Positions 7,895 to 15,352 of a stretch of 64,000 nt of DNA are shown here, in pieces. This stretch comes from JAFDCJ01 sp964527835 (GTDB taxonomy: Bacteria > Desulfobacterota > Desulfobacteria > Desulfobacterales > JAFDCJ01), in NCBI GenBank assembly GCA_964527835.1, contig CAZGNV010000018.1:1-64000 (forward strand). The letters run 5' to 3'. Position numbers and translations under genes: made by a program. The first letter of the stretch is position 1; each line of letters opens with the position of its first letter. Under the pieces are notes generated by a model. The model did not search any database. It saw only the letters and a list, made by a program, of their open reading frames with translations, and was not told the origin of the DNA.

Positions 7895-8917
7895 ATGGAA
7901 TTCAAGGCCATTTCCCGGCAGACAGTCCTGCTGGACCCCGGCAACGCCCTGGCACCGAAAACCATCCCCAATGAAATCCGCTATGACCCGCTCACCGGCA
8001 GAACGTCGCGCATCGGCCATTTTAGAAAGTTCCAGTGGAAAAAACCGGATTTCGACCGGCTCATCGCCGGTACGGAAAAAATGTGCCCCTTTTGCCCCGA
8101 CAAAGTGCTGCAGGCCACTCCCTGCTTTCCACCCGACATCGTTCCCGAAGGCCGCATCACCCTGGATGACAAGGTGCTGTTTCCCAACATCGCTCCCTAT
8201 GACCGCCTGAGCGCGGTGGCCACCCTGGGCAGCCACCACTACATTCCCATGGCCGAATTTGAACCGCAGCGCATCGCCGAGGGGTTTCGGCTGGCCATGA
8301 AATTCTTCCGGCACCTGGATGCCATCGGGCATCCCGAATCGGTCTATCACCTGCTCAGCTGGAACTACATGCCGCCTTCGGGCAGTTCCCTGATCCACCC
8401 CCACCTGCAGGTCTTTGCCAGCTGCATGGCACCCAACCGGCTGCGGGAAATCCTGGAGGCGGCTGCAAAATACACTGAAATAAACGCAACCAATTACTGG
8501 GATGATCTGGTGGAAGCTGAAGAGTCCGGGGAAGAGCGCTTTCTGGGACGCATCGGCCGCACGGCGTGGCTGTGCGTGTTTGCCCCGCTGGGAGTTGCCG
8601 GGGATGTGATGGCCGTCGTCGAGGGGGTCGGCTGCACCCTGGAGCTTACCGATGACGATCTGCTGGATCTGGCCACGGGACTGACCCGGCTGATGGCGGC
8701 CTACGACAGCGTAGGCATCTACAGCTTCAACATGAGTTTTTTTCCGGGTGCGGCAACCGATGCGCACGCCCGCTTTCACCTGGTCTTTTCACCGCGCACC
8801 TATTTCAATCCCGCCCTGGGCACCCCCGATGCGGCGGCGCTCAAGAGCATGTATCAAGAAAGCGTGTGCATGGGTTTTCCGGAAAAAATCGCTGAAATTT
8901 TGCGGTCCGAATTCTAA
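7895..8917 (+). CDS. GalT-like nucleotidyltransferase (HIT superfamily)
   Basis: The 340-residue protein resembles galactose-1-phosphate uridylyltransferases. It has a zinc-type CPFC pair near residue 65 and the nucleotidylation motif HPHLQ near residue 168, in which the second His is the expected UMP-carrying residue. The usual motif is HPHGQ, so Leu replaces Gly. A further His pair (HARFHLVFSPR) occurs near residue 287. No galactose genes are nearby, so the substrate may be another sugar-1-phosphate or an ADP/UDP-sugar. A ribosome site (GAAAGGGG) precedes the ATG. It lies about 60 bases after the selenoprotein gene on the same strand and may be cotranscribed with it. Confidence 0.75.
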   Translation: MEFKAISRQTVLLDPGNALAPKTIPNEIRYDPLTGRTSRIGHFRKFQWKKPDFDRLIAGTEKMCPFCPDKVLQATPCFPPDIVPEGRITLDDKVLFPNIAPYDRLSAVATLGSHHYIPMAEFEPQRIAEGFRLAMKFFRHLDAIGHPESVYHLLSWNYMPPSGSSLIHPHLQVFASCMAPNRLREILEAAAKYTEINATNYWDDLVEAEESGEERFLGRIGRTAWLCVFAPLGVAGDVMAVVEGVGCTLELTDDDLLDLATGLTRLMAAYDSVGIYSFNMSFFPGAATDAHARFHLVFSPRTYFNPALGTPDAAALKSMYQESVCMGFPEKIAEILRSEF

Positions 8918-8928
8918 ATGCCGCAGGG

Positions 8929-9402
8929 TCAGGCATCTTCCTCGTCATCCGGCCGATGAATCTTGATGCGTTTGAAAACAATGTCATTCATCTTCTGGGG
9001 GGTGACTGCCCGCTGGGATGACAGCTCCCGGATGCCGTTGCGAAACGCCTCCAGATCATGAAACGGATGGGTGCCCTCAACCACCTTGATATCCGGATAG
9101 TCCCGACGGATGGTTTCCACGAACTCATCCTTGAACGGACACACCTGGACCAGGCAGGATGTCAGGTGCAGGGCCTCGATGCCGTATTCCTTCAACGCCT
9201 CGACTTTTTGCCAGATCCGATCGGTGCCGAAAGCCGTCGGACACCCCCCGCAATGGATAATGCCCACCAGTTCCGGCGGATCATCTGCGGGATATTGTTC
9301 AAACTTGCCCTGCCGGCCGCGCAGGTTGCCAAAACAGCCGATCATCACACAGTCCATTTCCCGGGTGGTGACATCACACCCCAGTATTCCAACCTTGGGC
9401 AT
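8929..9402 (-). CDS. CGGC-domain protein
   Basis: From ATG 9402, which has AAGGAGAAATAAC ahead of it, the 157-residue product carries the HCGGCPTAF motif near residue 68 that defines the CGGC family, plus Cys pairs in GCDVTTREMDC and the segment CLVQVCPF. The family occurs mostly in anaerobes and is thought to bind metal or take part in thiol chemistry, but its role is not established. The gene is convergent with the GalT-like gene (11 bases between stops). It has a 45-bp repeat about 55 bases upstream in the same orientation as the one before the selenoprotein gene. Confidence 0.75.
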   Translation of the reverse strand: MPKVGILGCDVTTREMDCVMIGCFGNLRGRQGKFEQYPADDPPELVGIIHCGGCPTAFGTDRIWQKVEALKEYGIEALHLTSCLVQVCPFKDEFVETIRRDYPDIKVVEGTHPFHDLEAFRNGIRELSSQRAVTPQKMNDIVFKRIKIHRPDDEEDA

Positions 9403-9457
9403 GTTATTTCTCCTTTTGAAATTATTAACGCTCAAACCCCTCACCGCTCTTATTCCG

Positions 9458-9502
9458 AAAAGGGTTGATGGCGCTCGAAAACGATTTTTTACGGGGCCGT
9501 CA
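9458..9502. repeat. Dispersed repeat family C, full 45-bp copy
   Basis: Second full copy, inverted relative to 7091-7135, with four transition differences in 45 bases. Read in the direction of the CGGC gene it begins TGACGGCCCCGTAAAAAA and ends GCCATCAACCCTTTT, about 55 bases before that start codon. Together the two copies bracket about 2.3 kb containing the selenoprotein, GalT-like and CGGC genes. Confidence 0.85.
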
Positions 9503-9519
9503 CCTTTAACCCTTGTCCT

Positions 9520-10314
9520 CTAAGTCAGCCACCGCTTACGCCGCTTGTAAAATTTCGCATCCCGGTAACTGCGTTTGGTCCCCATTTCGGTCAGGCCAAG
9601 GTAAAACATTTTGATGTCCTCGTTTTCCTTAAGCTTTTCAACGCTGTCGTCCAGGACGATCTTGCCGTTTTCCATCACATACCCGTGTTCGGCAATCGAA
9701 AGGGCCAGATGGGCGTTTTGCTCTACCAGCAGGATGGTGATTTTTTGCTCCTGGTTCAGGCGCTTTAAAATCGAAAAAATCTCAGCCACCAGAATGGGAC
9801 TCAGCCCCAGGGAAGGTTCATCGAGCATCATCAGCCGGGTCTGGGCCATCAGGGCCCGGCCGATGACCAGCATCTGCTGTTCACCGCCGGAGAGGTACCC
9901 GGCCAGCCGGTTGCGCAGGGGTTTGAGCGCCGGAAAATAGTGCAACACCATCTCATAGCGCTGGCGGATTTCTTTGCGTTTTCGGCGAGTGCGGGTGGCT
10001 GCGATCAGGTTTTCGTGAACGGTCAGGTTTTCAAATACGCAGCGTCCTTCCATGACCTGAAAGATGCCCATGCGGACAATTTTTTCGGGATCCAGGCCGT
10101 TTATGCGCCTTCCCATAAACTCGATGGTACCTCCGGTCACCTCACCTTCCTCGGCTTTGAGCAGGCCCGAGACGGCCTTGAGGGTGGTGGTCTTGCCGGC
10201 GCCGTTGGCACCCAGCAGGGCCACGATCTGGCCTTCCCTGACTTCCAGGGAAAGCCCCTTTAAAACCAGGATGACATCGTCGTAAATGACCTCGATGTTG
10301 TTGATCTCGAGCAT
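9520..10314 (-). CDS. livF: Branched-chain amino-acid-type ABC transporter ATPase, LivF
   Basis: The 264-residue ATPase has Walker A GANGAGKTTTLKA, signature LSGGEQQM and Walker B LMMLDEPSLGLS, the last typical of LivF. The ATG at 10314 is six bases after AAGGAG. A TTG at 10320 would leave no spacing. The C terminus is extended by about 25 basic residues (KFYKRRKRWL) beyond the usual LivF end. It is the last gene of the minus-strand transporter operon, and its start lies just past the stop of the ligase-like gene. It would energise uptake through LivHM at the inner membrane. Given the ligases in the operon, the substrate may be an organic acid rather than an amino acid. Confidence 0.9.
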   Translation of the reverse strand: MLEINNIEVIYDDVILVLKGLSLEVREGQIVALLGANGAGKTTTLKAVSGLLKAEEGEVTGGTIEFMGRRINGLDPEKIVRMGIFQVMEGRCVFENLTVHENLIAATRTRRKRKEIRQRYEMVLHYFPALKPLRNRLAGYLSGGEQQMLVIGRALMAQTRLMMLDEPSLGLSPILVAEIFSILKRLNQEQKITILLVEQNAHLALSIAEHGYVMENGKIVLDDSVEKLKENEDIKMFYLGLTEMGTKRSYRDAKFYKRRKRWLT

Positions 10315-10316
10315 GC

Positions 10317-11894
10317 TCAACTCCTTGCGGTTAACCGCTCCTGCAAAACAAAACGCTGCACCCGGCCGCCGGCGGTTTTGGGAAGATCATCGACAAACTC
10401 GATCCAGCGCGGAAACTTGTATACCGCAATGCGATCGCGGACAAACTGCTGGATTTCTTCTTTCAGGCTTTCCGAGGGCGAAACACCGGTATTTAACTTA
10501 ACAAAAGCATAGGGTTTGATCAAATCATCTTGGTCGCGAAAACCCACCACCGCGCTTTGGGCCACGGCGGTATGCTGCTCGATGGCACTTTCGACCTCCC
10601 CGGGGGCCAGCCATTTGCCGCCGACCCGCAGCATGTCGTCACTGCGCCCCTGGAAATAATAATAACCCTGCTCGTCCACCCGGTAGCGGTCTCCGGTGAC
10701 GAACCACTCACCGAGCATGTTGCGTTTGGTTTCATCGCGCTGGTTCCAATAGGCCGAAGCAATGGAACCGCCGCTGATCTGCAAATTGCCGACCTGCCCA
10801 GCGGCCACCCGATGCCCGTCGTCATCCAGCAGCCGGGCCTGGTAGCCGTCAACGACCTGCCCGGTGCTGCCGGGGCGCACCCGGCCGAGCCGGTTGGAAA
10901 GAAATATATGACAGATCTCGGTGGACCCGGTGCCTTCCAGGACTTCCACGCCAAAGGCTTCCTTGAAACGGCGGTAGATTTCCGGCGACAGGATCTCGGC
11001 CGATGAGATGCAGGCCCGCAGACTGTCGATGTCTGGAAGCTGTTTGCCCACCTGCCGGCAGGCATCCTTGTAGTCGGCAAGGGCCCCCATCAGGGTGGGA
11101 ACCGTGAAAAACAGGGTTGGCTGATATTTTACCAGGTCATCGTAAATCAGCTCCGGTTTCGGCGCGTGACTGATGAGGATGGTCGTCGCCCCCACCGCAA
11201 AGGGAAAGTAAACCCCGTTGCCCAGTCCATAGGCAAAAAACAGAAACGACCCCATGGCCCGGTCTGCGGCGGTCATCTTGAGAATGCCCCGGGCATAGGC
11301 TTCTGCGCAGTATACCGGGTGGCTGTGGTGGTGGACCGCAGCCATCAACTTTTCCGGGTTGCGCCCGCTGTAAAGCCAGAAAGCCGCATCATCACAGGTG
11401 GTCGCGGCGGTCGTAAAATCCGTCGGCGCTTCATCAAGCAGTTGTTGAAACGACAGATAGCCATGATTTTGAGTCCCGCAGACCACGACGTGCTTTAAAA
11501 ACCCGGCCTGATCGCGGATTTTTTCAATTTCAGGCAAAAACACCTCATCAACGATCAACACCGGCGCCCGGCTGTCGTTGAGCATGTAAAGAAAGTCCGG
11601 GGCTTTCATCAGGATGTTGGTGGGAATCGGCACCGCCCCGGCTTTAATGGCTCCGTAAAAGGCATAGATCATCTCCGGCGTGTCGCGCAGCAGCAGCATC
11701 ACCCGGTTTTCCATGCCGACGCCCAGCCCGACCAGCGCATTGGCCGTGCGGTTGACATTTTCCTGCAGACGGTGGTAGGTCACGGTCTGATCCTCGTAAA
11801 GAATGGCGGTTTTGTCACCGCGACCTTCAGCCACATTGCGGTCGACAAAATATTCGGCCGCGTTGAATTTTCGGGGTAAATTCAGTTCAAGCAT
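10317..11894 (-). CDS. Benzoate-CoA ligase-like AMP-binding protein with degenerate active site
   Basis: The 525-residue protein aligns along its length with the benzoate-CoA ligase branch of the AMP-forming acyl-CoA synthetases (FFAYGLGNGVYFPFAVGAT, EGTGSTEICHIF, YYYFQGRSDDML). Two key elements are altered. The phosphate loop, usually YSSGSTGxPKG, reads YSGRNPEKLMA at the same length with no frameshift visible. The C-terminal catalytic lysine, normally in TATGKIQR, is Arg in TAGGRVQR. By family knowledge both changes should cripple adenylation. It may bind an acyl-CoA or act as a sensor or subunit, or be losing function. It sits between the solute-binding protein and livF genes in the operon. 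Confidence 0.8.
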   Translation of the reverse strand: MLELNLPRKFNAAEYFVDRNVAEGRGDKTAILYEDQTVTYHRLQENVNRTANALVGLGVGMENRVMLLLRDTPEMIYAFYGAIKAGAVPIPTNILMKAPDFLYMLNDSRAPVLIVDEVFLPEIEKIRDQAGFLKHVVVCGTQNHGYLSFQQLLDEAPTDFTTAATTCDDAAFWLYSGRNPEKLMAAVHHHSHPVYCAEAYARGILKMTAADRAMGSFLFFAYGLGNGVYFPFAVGATTILISHAPKPELIYDDLVKYQPTLFFTVPTLMGALADYKDACRQVGKQLPDIDSLRACISSAEILSPEIYRRFKEAFGVEVLEGTGSTEICHIFLSNRLGRVRPGSTGQVVDGYQARLLDDDGHRVAAGQVGNLQISGGSIASAYWNQRDETKRNMLGEWFVTGDRYRVDEQGYYYFQGRSDDMLRVGGKWLAPGEVESAIEQHTAVAQSAVVGFRDQDDLIKPYAFVKLNTGVSPSESLKEEIQQFVRDRIAVYKFPRWIEFVDDLPKTAGGRVQRFVLQERLTARS

Positions 11895-11927
11895 TTTCTC
11901 GTTTTGACACTTACCTTAAAAGTTTAA

Positions 11928-12002
11928 GTCGGCGGTCAGTTGTCCGTCGCCATTTAGAATTAGTCTTGGCAGGGGTTCATCAACGGACAACGGACCACCG
12001 AC
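11928..12002. repeat. Inverted repeat in transporter operon
   Basis: The arms at 11928-11949 and 11981-12002 are complementary over 22 bases with about three mismatches, around a 31-base loop. The position is between the solute-binding-protein gene and the next gene in the operon. In other Liv and sugar ABC operons such stem-loops protect the 3' end of the binding-protein message and raise its level. That role here is inference. Confidence 0.7.
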
Positions 12003-12014
12003 AACAAACACTTT

Positions 12015-13220
12015 TTATTTCCCGAAATACTCCTTATCCCGGGGCAGCTCAATCCAGTCACTGACCGGCACGATTTTGCTGTTCTGGATCTGGTAGATCT
12101 TGGCGGCCATGCTGGCCCGGTGGTCCGTGCTGGTAAAGGTCAGCGGCGGCGCCAGCCCGCCGGTGCTGAAATTGCGGAATTGCTCAAAGGCATTGCGAAT
12201 CCCGGCCGGTGTCAGGTCGCCCGCCTTGTCGGCCCCTTTCAAGGCTTCGGTCACACAGAGGATATTCACCCAGCCTTCCACGTAGACATTGGTCCCCTGC
12301 TCCCCAGGATGCCATTTTTCATGGGATTCAACGACTTTTTTCATCCCCGGGACATCCGCCCCGTAAGGGGCAATGGGATGCACCCCGTAGGTGCCTTCCG
12401 CCGCGCCACCGCTCAGGGTGATCAGGGATTCTTCGAAATTGCGGATATTGGAAATAAACTTGGTCTTCAGTCCCAGGGCCTTGGCATTTTTCAGAATCAC
12501 GGCCCCGTTCATGGCCGTCGAGGTGATGTAGGCATAATCCGGATTGTAGCGGCTCATGTTGGTCAGCTGAACCGTGGCATCCTTGGTGGGCCAGTTGATG
12601 ACCTGGTCCGGGCCCACATCTACCCCGATTTTTTTCGCATAATCCTTGCAGACATTCAGGATGTCGCGGCCATACTTGTTGTCCGGGTACAGGTAGCAGA
12701 TCTTCGGATTGCGGCTGGTATCCTTCCAGGTCGTCCGGATCCATTTGAGGGCAATGCGGCCCATGGTGCCGTAAGAGGGGGAAACAAAGAAGCTGAAGGG
12801 TGTTTTGGCCGGGTTCTGAAACTTGGAGGTAAAAGAGGCCGCAATGGTGGCCACCCCGTCGGAAACGATTTTTTTGGCCAGGGTCATGGTGGTGCCGGTT
12901 GACTGGATATACAGGCCCAGGACCTTTTCCGAATCCACCAGACGGTTGTAGCCGGCCACTCCGCGGGGGACCTTGTAGCCGTCGTCAATGACGATCAGCT
13001 TCAACTGCTTGCCGTTGATGCCGCCGTGCTCATTGACCCAGCGCATGGCATCCAGCTGGCCCTTGATCTGGTTTTTTCCCCAGTCCGAGGTGGGTCCGGA
13101 AAGATCGATCAGGACCCCCCACTTGATGACGTCCGCGGCCCTGGCCTGGTCGACCGCCGGTCCTGCGGCCAGGGCAGCCATAACTGCCAGCACGGTAATT
13201 GCGAGCATTAATTTTTTCAT
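12015..13220 (-). CDS. ABC transporter periplasmic substrate-binding protein, Leu/Ile/Val-type
   Basis: The 401-residue protein starts with a typical Sec signal (MKKLMLAITVLAVMAALAAG, cut probably after ARA near residue 28) and continues as a type-I periplasmic binding fold (IKWGVLIDLSGPTSDWGKNQ, then VIDDGYKV). A strong AGGAGG site precedes the ATG. It would capture the substrate and deliver it to LivHM. The ligand is not evident. The operon also encodes two acyl-CoA-ligase-like proteins, which suggests a fatty or aromatic acid. It is followed by an inverted repeat and the degenerate ligase gene. Confidence 0.9.
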   Translation of the reverse strand: MKKLMLAITVLAVMAALAAGPAVDQARAADVIKWGVLIDLSGPTSDWGKNQIKGQLDAMRWVNEHGGINGKQLKLIVIDDGYKVPRGVAGYNRLVDSEKVLGLYIQSTGTTMTLAKKIVSDGVATIAASFTSKFQNPAKTPFSFFVSPSYGTMGRIALKWIRTTWKDTSRNPKICYLYPDNKYGRDILNVCKDYAKKIGVDVGPDQVINWPTKDATVQLTNMSRYNPDYAYITSTAMNGAVILKNAKALGLKTKFISNIRNFEESLITLSGGAAEGTYGVHPIAPYGADVPGMKKVVESHEKWHPGEQGTNVYVEGWVNILCVTEALKGADKAGDLTPAGIRNAFEQFRNFSTGGLAPPLTFTSTDHRASMAAKIYQIQNSKIVPVSDWIELPRDKEYFGK

Positions 13221-13331
13221 GATTCGTCCTCCTTTCCTGGTTGAATTTCAGGGGTTAACGAATATATCCCCGTGGCAAATAAAGCCCCCCGGGCCTTTAC
13301 GGGGAAACCAGACAACCACATTTAGCTAGGC

Positions 13332-14375
13332 CTAGTAAGAAAACGGCCACAGCTTCCAGTAGGCGCGAATGGTTCGCCAGCGCGCCGCCAGTCCGTCGGG
13401 CTCGAAAATCAGAAAAAAGATGATGACCAGCCCAAAGACAATCTCCCGCAGGGAAACGAACCAGGTGACATGGGCGGGAAAAGCCGTGTTGAGCGAAGTG
13501 GTCACGACTTCGAGAATCCTTTCCAGGATAAACCAGAACCCCACGCCGAAGATGCCGCCGAGAATATGGCCCAACCCCCCGATGATGCACATGGCCAGGT
13601 AGTCAACGGACTGCAGGATGGTAAATGATTCATGGGTGATGACTTCCAGGTTTTGCGCCATCAGGGCCCCGGCGATGCCGGCAATAAAGGATGACACGGC
13701 AAAGGACATCAGGCGATATTTGAAAAGGTTCACACCGATGACTTCCGCGGCCAGATACCGATCGCGAATGGCCACAAACGCCCGGCCGGACCGGGAGCGG
13801 ATGATGTTCTTGGTCACCATCGTCACCGCCACGACCAAGATAAATGTCAGGTAATACAGGTGCAGCCGGTTGTCGAAATGAAAGGGGCCCAGGGTCCCCG
13901 GCTCCACGTACATCCCCTCCACACCGCCGGTCAGTTTGTCCCAGCGGCGGATGGTAAACTCGATGATGAACTGGGCGGCGATGGTGGCCATGGCCAGGTA
14001 CAGCCCCCGCAGGCGCAACGAGGGCAGCCCGAACACCATTCCCACCAGGGCGGTGACCGCCCCCGCACAAAAAAGTGCGATAACGAATGGCACTCCGGCA
14101 GTGCCCACCAGAATCGAGCAGGTGTAAGCCCCCACCCCGATAAAGGCGGCATGGCCAAGCGATATCTGGCCGGTAAAGCCAGTCAACAGGTTCAGCCCAT
14201 GGCAGGCAATGATCGCGATGCCCACATCAATCATGATGGAGATCATGTACTTGGAGGCAAAGATGGGAAACACGATGCAGCCCAGCAAGAAGGCCGTCAA
14301 CCAGAACCGGACAAACCAGGTCTGAAAGATGCCTTCATCGGTGCGATAATTTTCGTGAAATAATCCAGCCGGCAT
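13332..14375 (-). CDS. livM: ABC transporter permease, LivM type
   Basis: The 347-residue protein has about nine hydrophobic segments and the EAA-type cytoplasmic loop of Liv permeases (FKYRLMSFAVSSFIAGIAGAL). GLNLLTGFTGQISLGHAAF near residue 60 is a family hallmark. With LivH it forms the membrane channel of the transporter. The gene lies between livH and the binding-protein gene. A short AGGTGAAA sequence precedes the ATG. The spacer to livH is filled by a tandem repeat. Confidence 0.92.
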   Translation of the reverse strand: MPAGLFHENYRTDEGIFQTWFVRFWLTAFLLGCIVFPIFASKYMISIMIDVGIAIIACHGLNLLTGFTGQISLGHAAFIGVGAYTCSILVGTAGVPFVIALFCAGAVTALVGMVFGLPSLRLRGLYLAMATIAAQFIIEFTIRRWDKLTGGVEGMYVEPGTLGPFHFDNRLHLYYLTFILVVAVTMVTKNIIRSRSGRAFVAIRDRYLAAEVIGVNLFKYRLMSFAVSSFIAGIAGALMAQNLEVITHESFTILQSVDYLAMCIIGGLGHILGGIFGVGFWFILERILEVVTTSLNTAFPAHVTWFVSLREIVFGLVIIFFLIFEPDGLAARWRTIRAYWKLWPFSY

Positions 14376-14408
14376 AATAACGTTTCACCTGCGGTTGATT
14401 AAGTTGAT

Positions 14409-14460
14409 TCCCATTTCCCCATTCCGCCTTCCCACTTCCGCATTCCGACTTCCCACTTCT
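14409..14460. repeat. Post-stop tandem repeat family A, copy 1
   Basis: Read on the minus strand this starts one base after the livH stop codon and consists of degenerate GGAAGTSGGAATGC units (for example GGAAGTCGGAATGCGG), about 52 bases in all. The same unit follows the stops of hisC, korB and recA. Confidence 0.8.
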
Positions 14461-14461
14461 T

Positions 14462-15352
14462 TTATACTCTTTCAATCTCTTCGGTGCCGAACAATCCGTA
14501 TGGTTTGATCATCAGCACCAGTACCAGCACGATAAAGGGAAAAACTTCGTTGATCGCCGGTATGTAGGGATCCAGGTACCCGGCCGACAGAAACTCCAGC
14601 ACTCCGACCACCAGCCCGCCGATGATGGCCCCCAGGATGCTGTCCAGGCCGCCGAAAATCACCGCCGGCAGCACCTTGAGGCCGATGTAGCTCAGGTCCA
14701 CTCCCACCCCGCCGATATTGCCGATCAAAATCCCCCCGATGGACGAGACCACCGCGGCAATGCACCAGCTAATGGCGAATATGCGTTTGACCGAAATCCC
14801 CATGCTCTGGGCCGCGGTCTGGTGGTCCGCCACCGCCCGCATGAAAATGCCGGTGCGGGCATATTTGAAAAATGCGCCGAAAAAAGTCAGCAGCACCAGG
14901 GAAACGCCCATGCTCCACAGGTACAGGTAGGTGACCTTGACCCCCCACAGGTCAATGGGCTGCTGGGGGAAAATATTGAACTGGCGAATGTCGTTGCCCC
15001 ACAACATGATCACCGCGCCTCTTAACACGTATGTCAGGCCGATGGTCACCATAATCACCGAAATGATCGGCTCCCCGATCAGCGGCCTGAGCACCAGGCG
15101 TTCCACGGCCAGGCCCAGAATCACGGAGAAAACCATGGTGATCATAAAAGAAGCAAAAAAATTGAGCCCGAAATCCAGGGTCATGGAAAGGCAGATGTAG
15201 GCGCCCACCATTAAAAACTCCCCCTGGGCCAGGTTGAGAATCGAGGTGGATTTGTAAATCAGGACGAAACCCAGGGCCACCAGGGCATAAATGGAGCCCA
15301 TGGAAAGCCCGGTTATCAAAAACTGCATGAAAAACATAAATTCACCGGCCAC
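14462..15352 (-). CDS. livH: ABC transporter permease, LivH type
   Basis: The 296-residue permease has eight or so membrane segments and family motifs such as LVALGFVLIYKSTSILNLAQGE near residue 25 and FAISWCIAAVVSSIGGIL near residue 195. The start is GTG at 15352, eight bases after AAGGAGG and overlapping the end of the fadD-like gene, so translation is coupled. It pairs with LivM in the inner membrane. Length and topology are normal. Confidence 0.92.
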   Translation of the reverse strand: MAGEFMFFMQFLITGLSMGSIYALVALGFVLIYKSTSILNLAQGEFLMVGAYICLSMTLDFGLNFFASFMITMVFSVILGLAVERLVLRPLIGEPIISVIMVTIGLTYVLRGAVIMLWGNDIRQFNIFPQQPIDLWGVKVTYLYLWSMGVSLVLLTFFGAFFKYARTGIFMRAVADHQTAAQSMGISVKRIFAISWCIAAVVSSIGGILIGNIGGVGVDLSYIGLKVLPAVIFGGLDSILGAIIGGLVVGVLEFLSAGYLDPYIPAINEVFPFIVLVLVLMIKPYGLFGTEEIERV

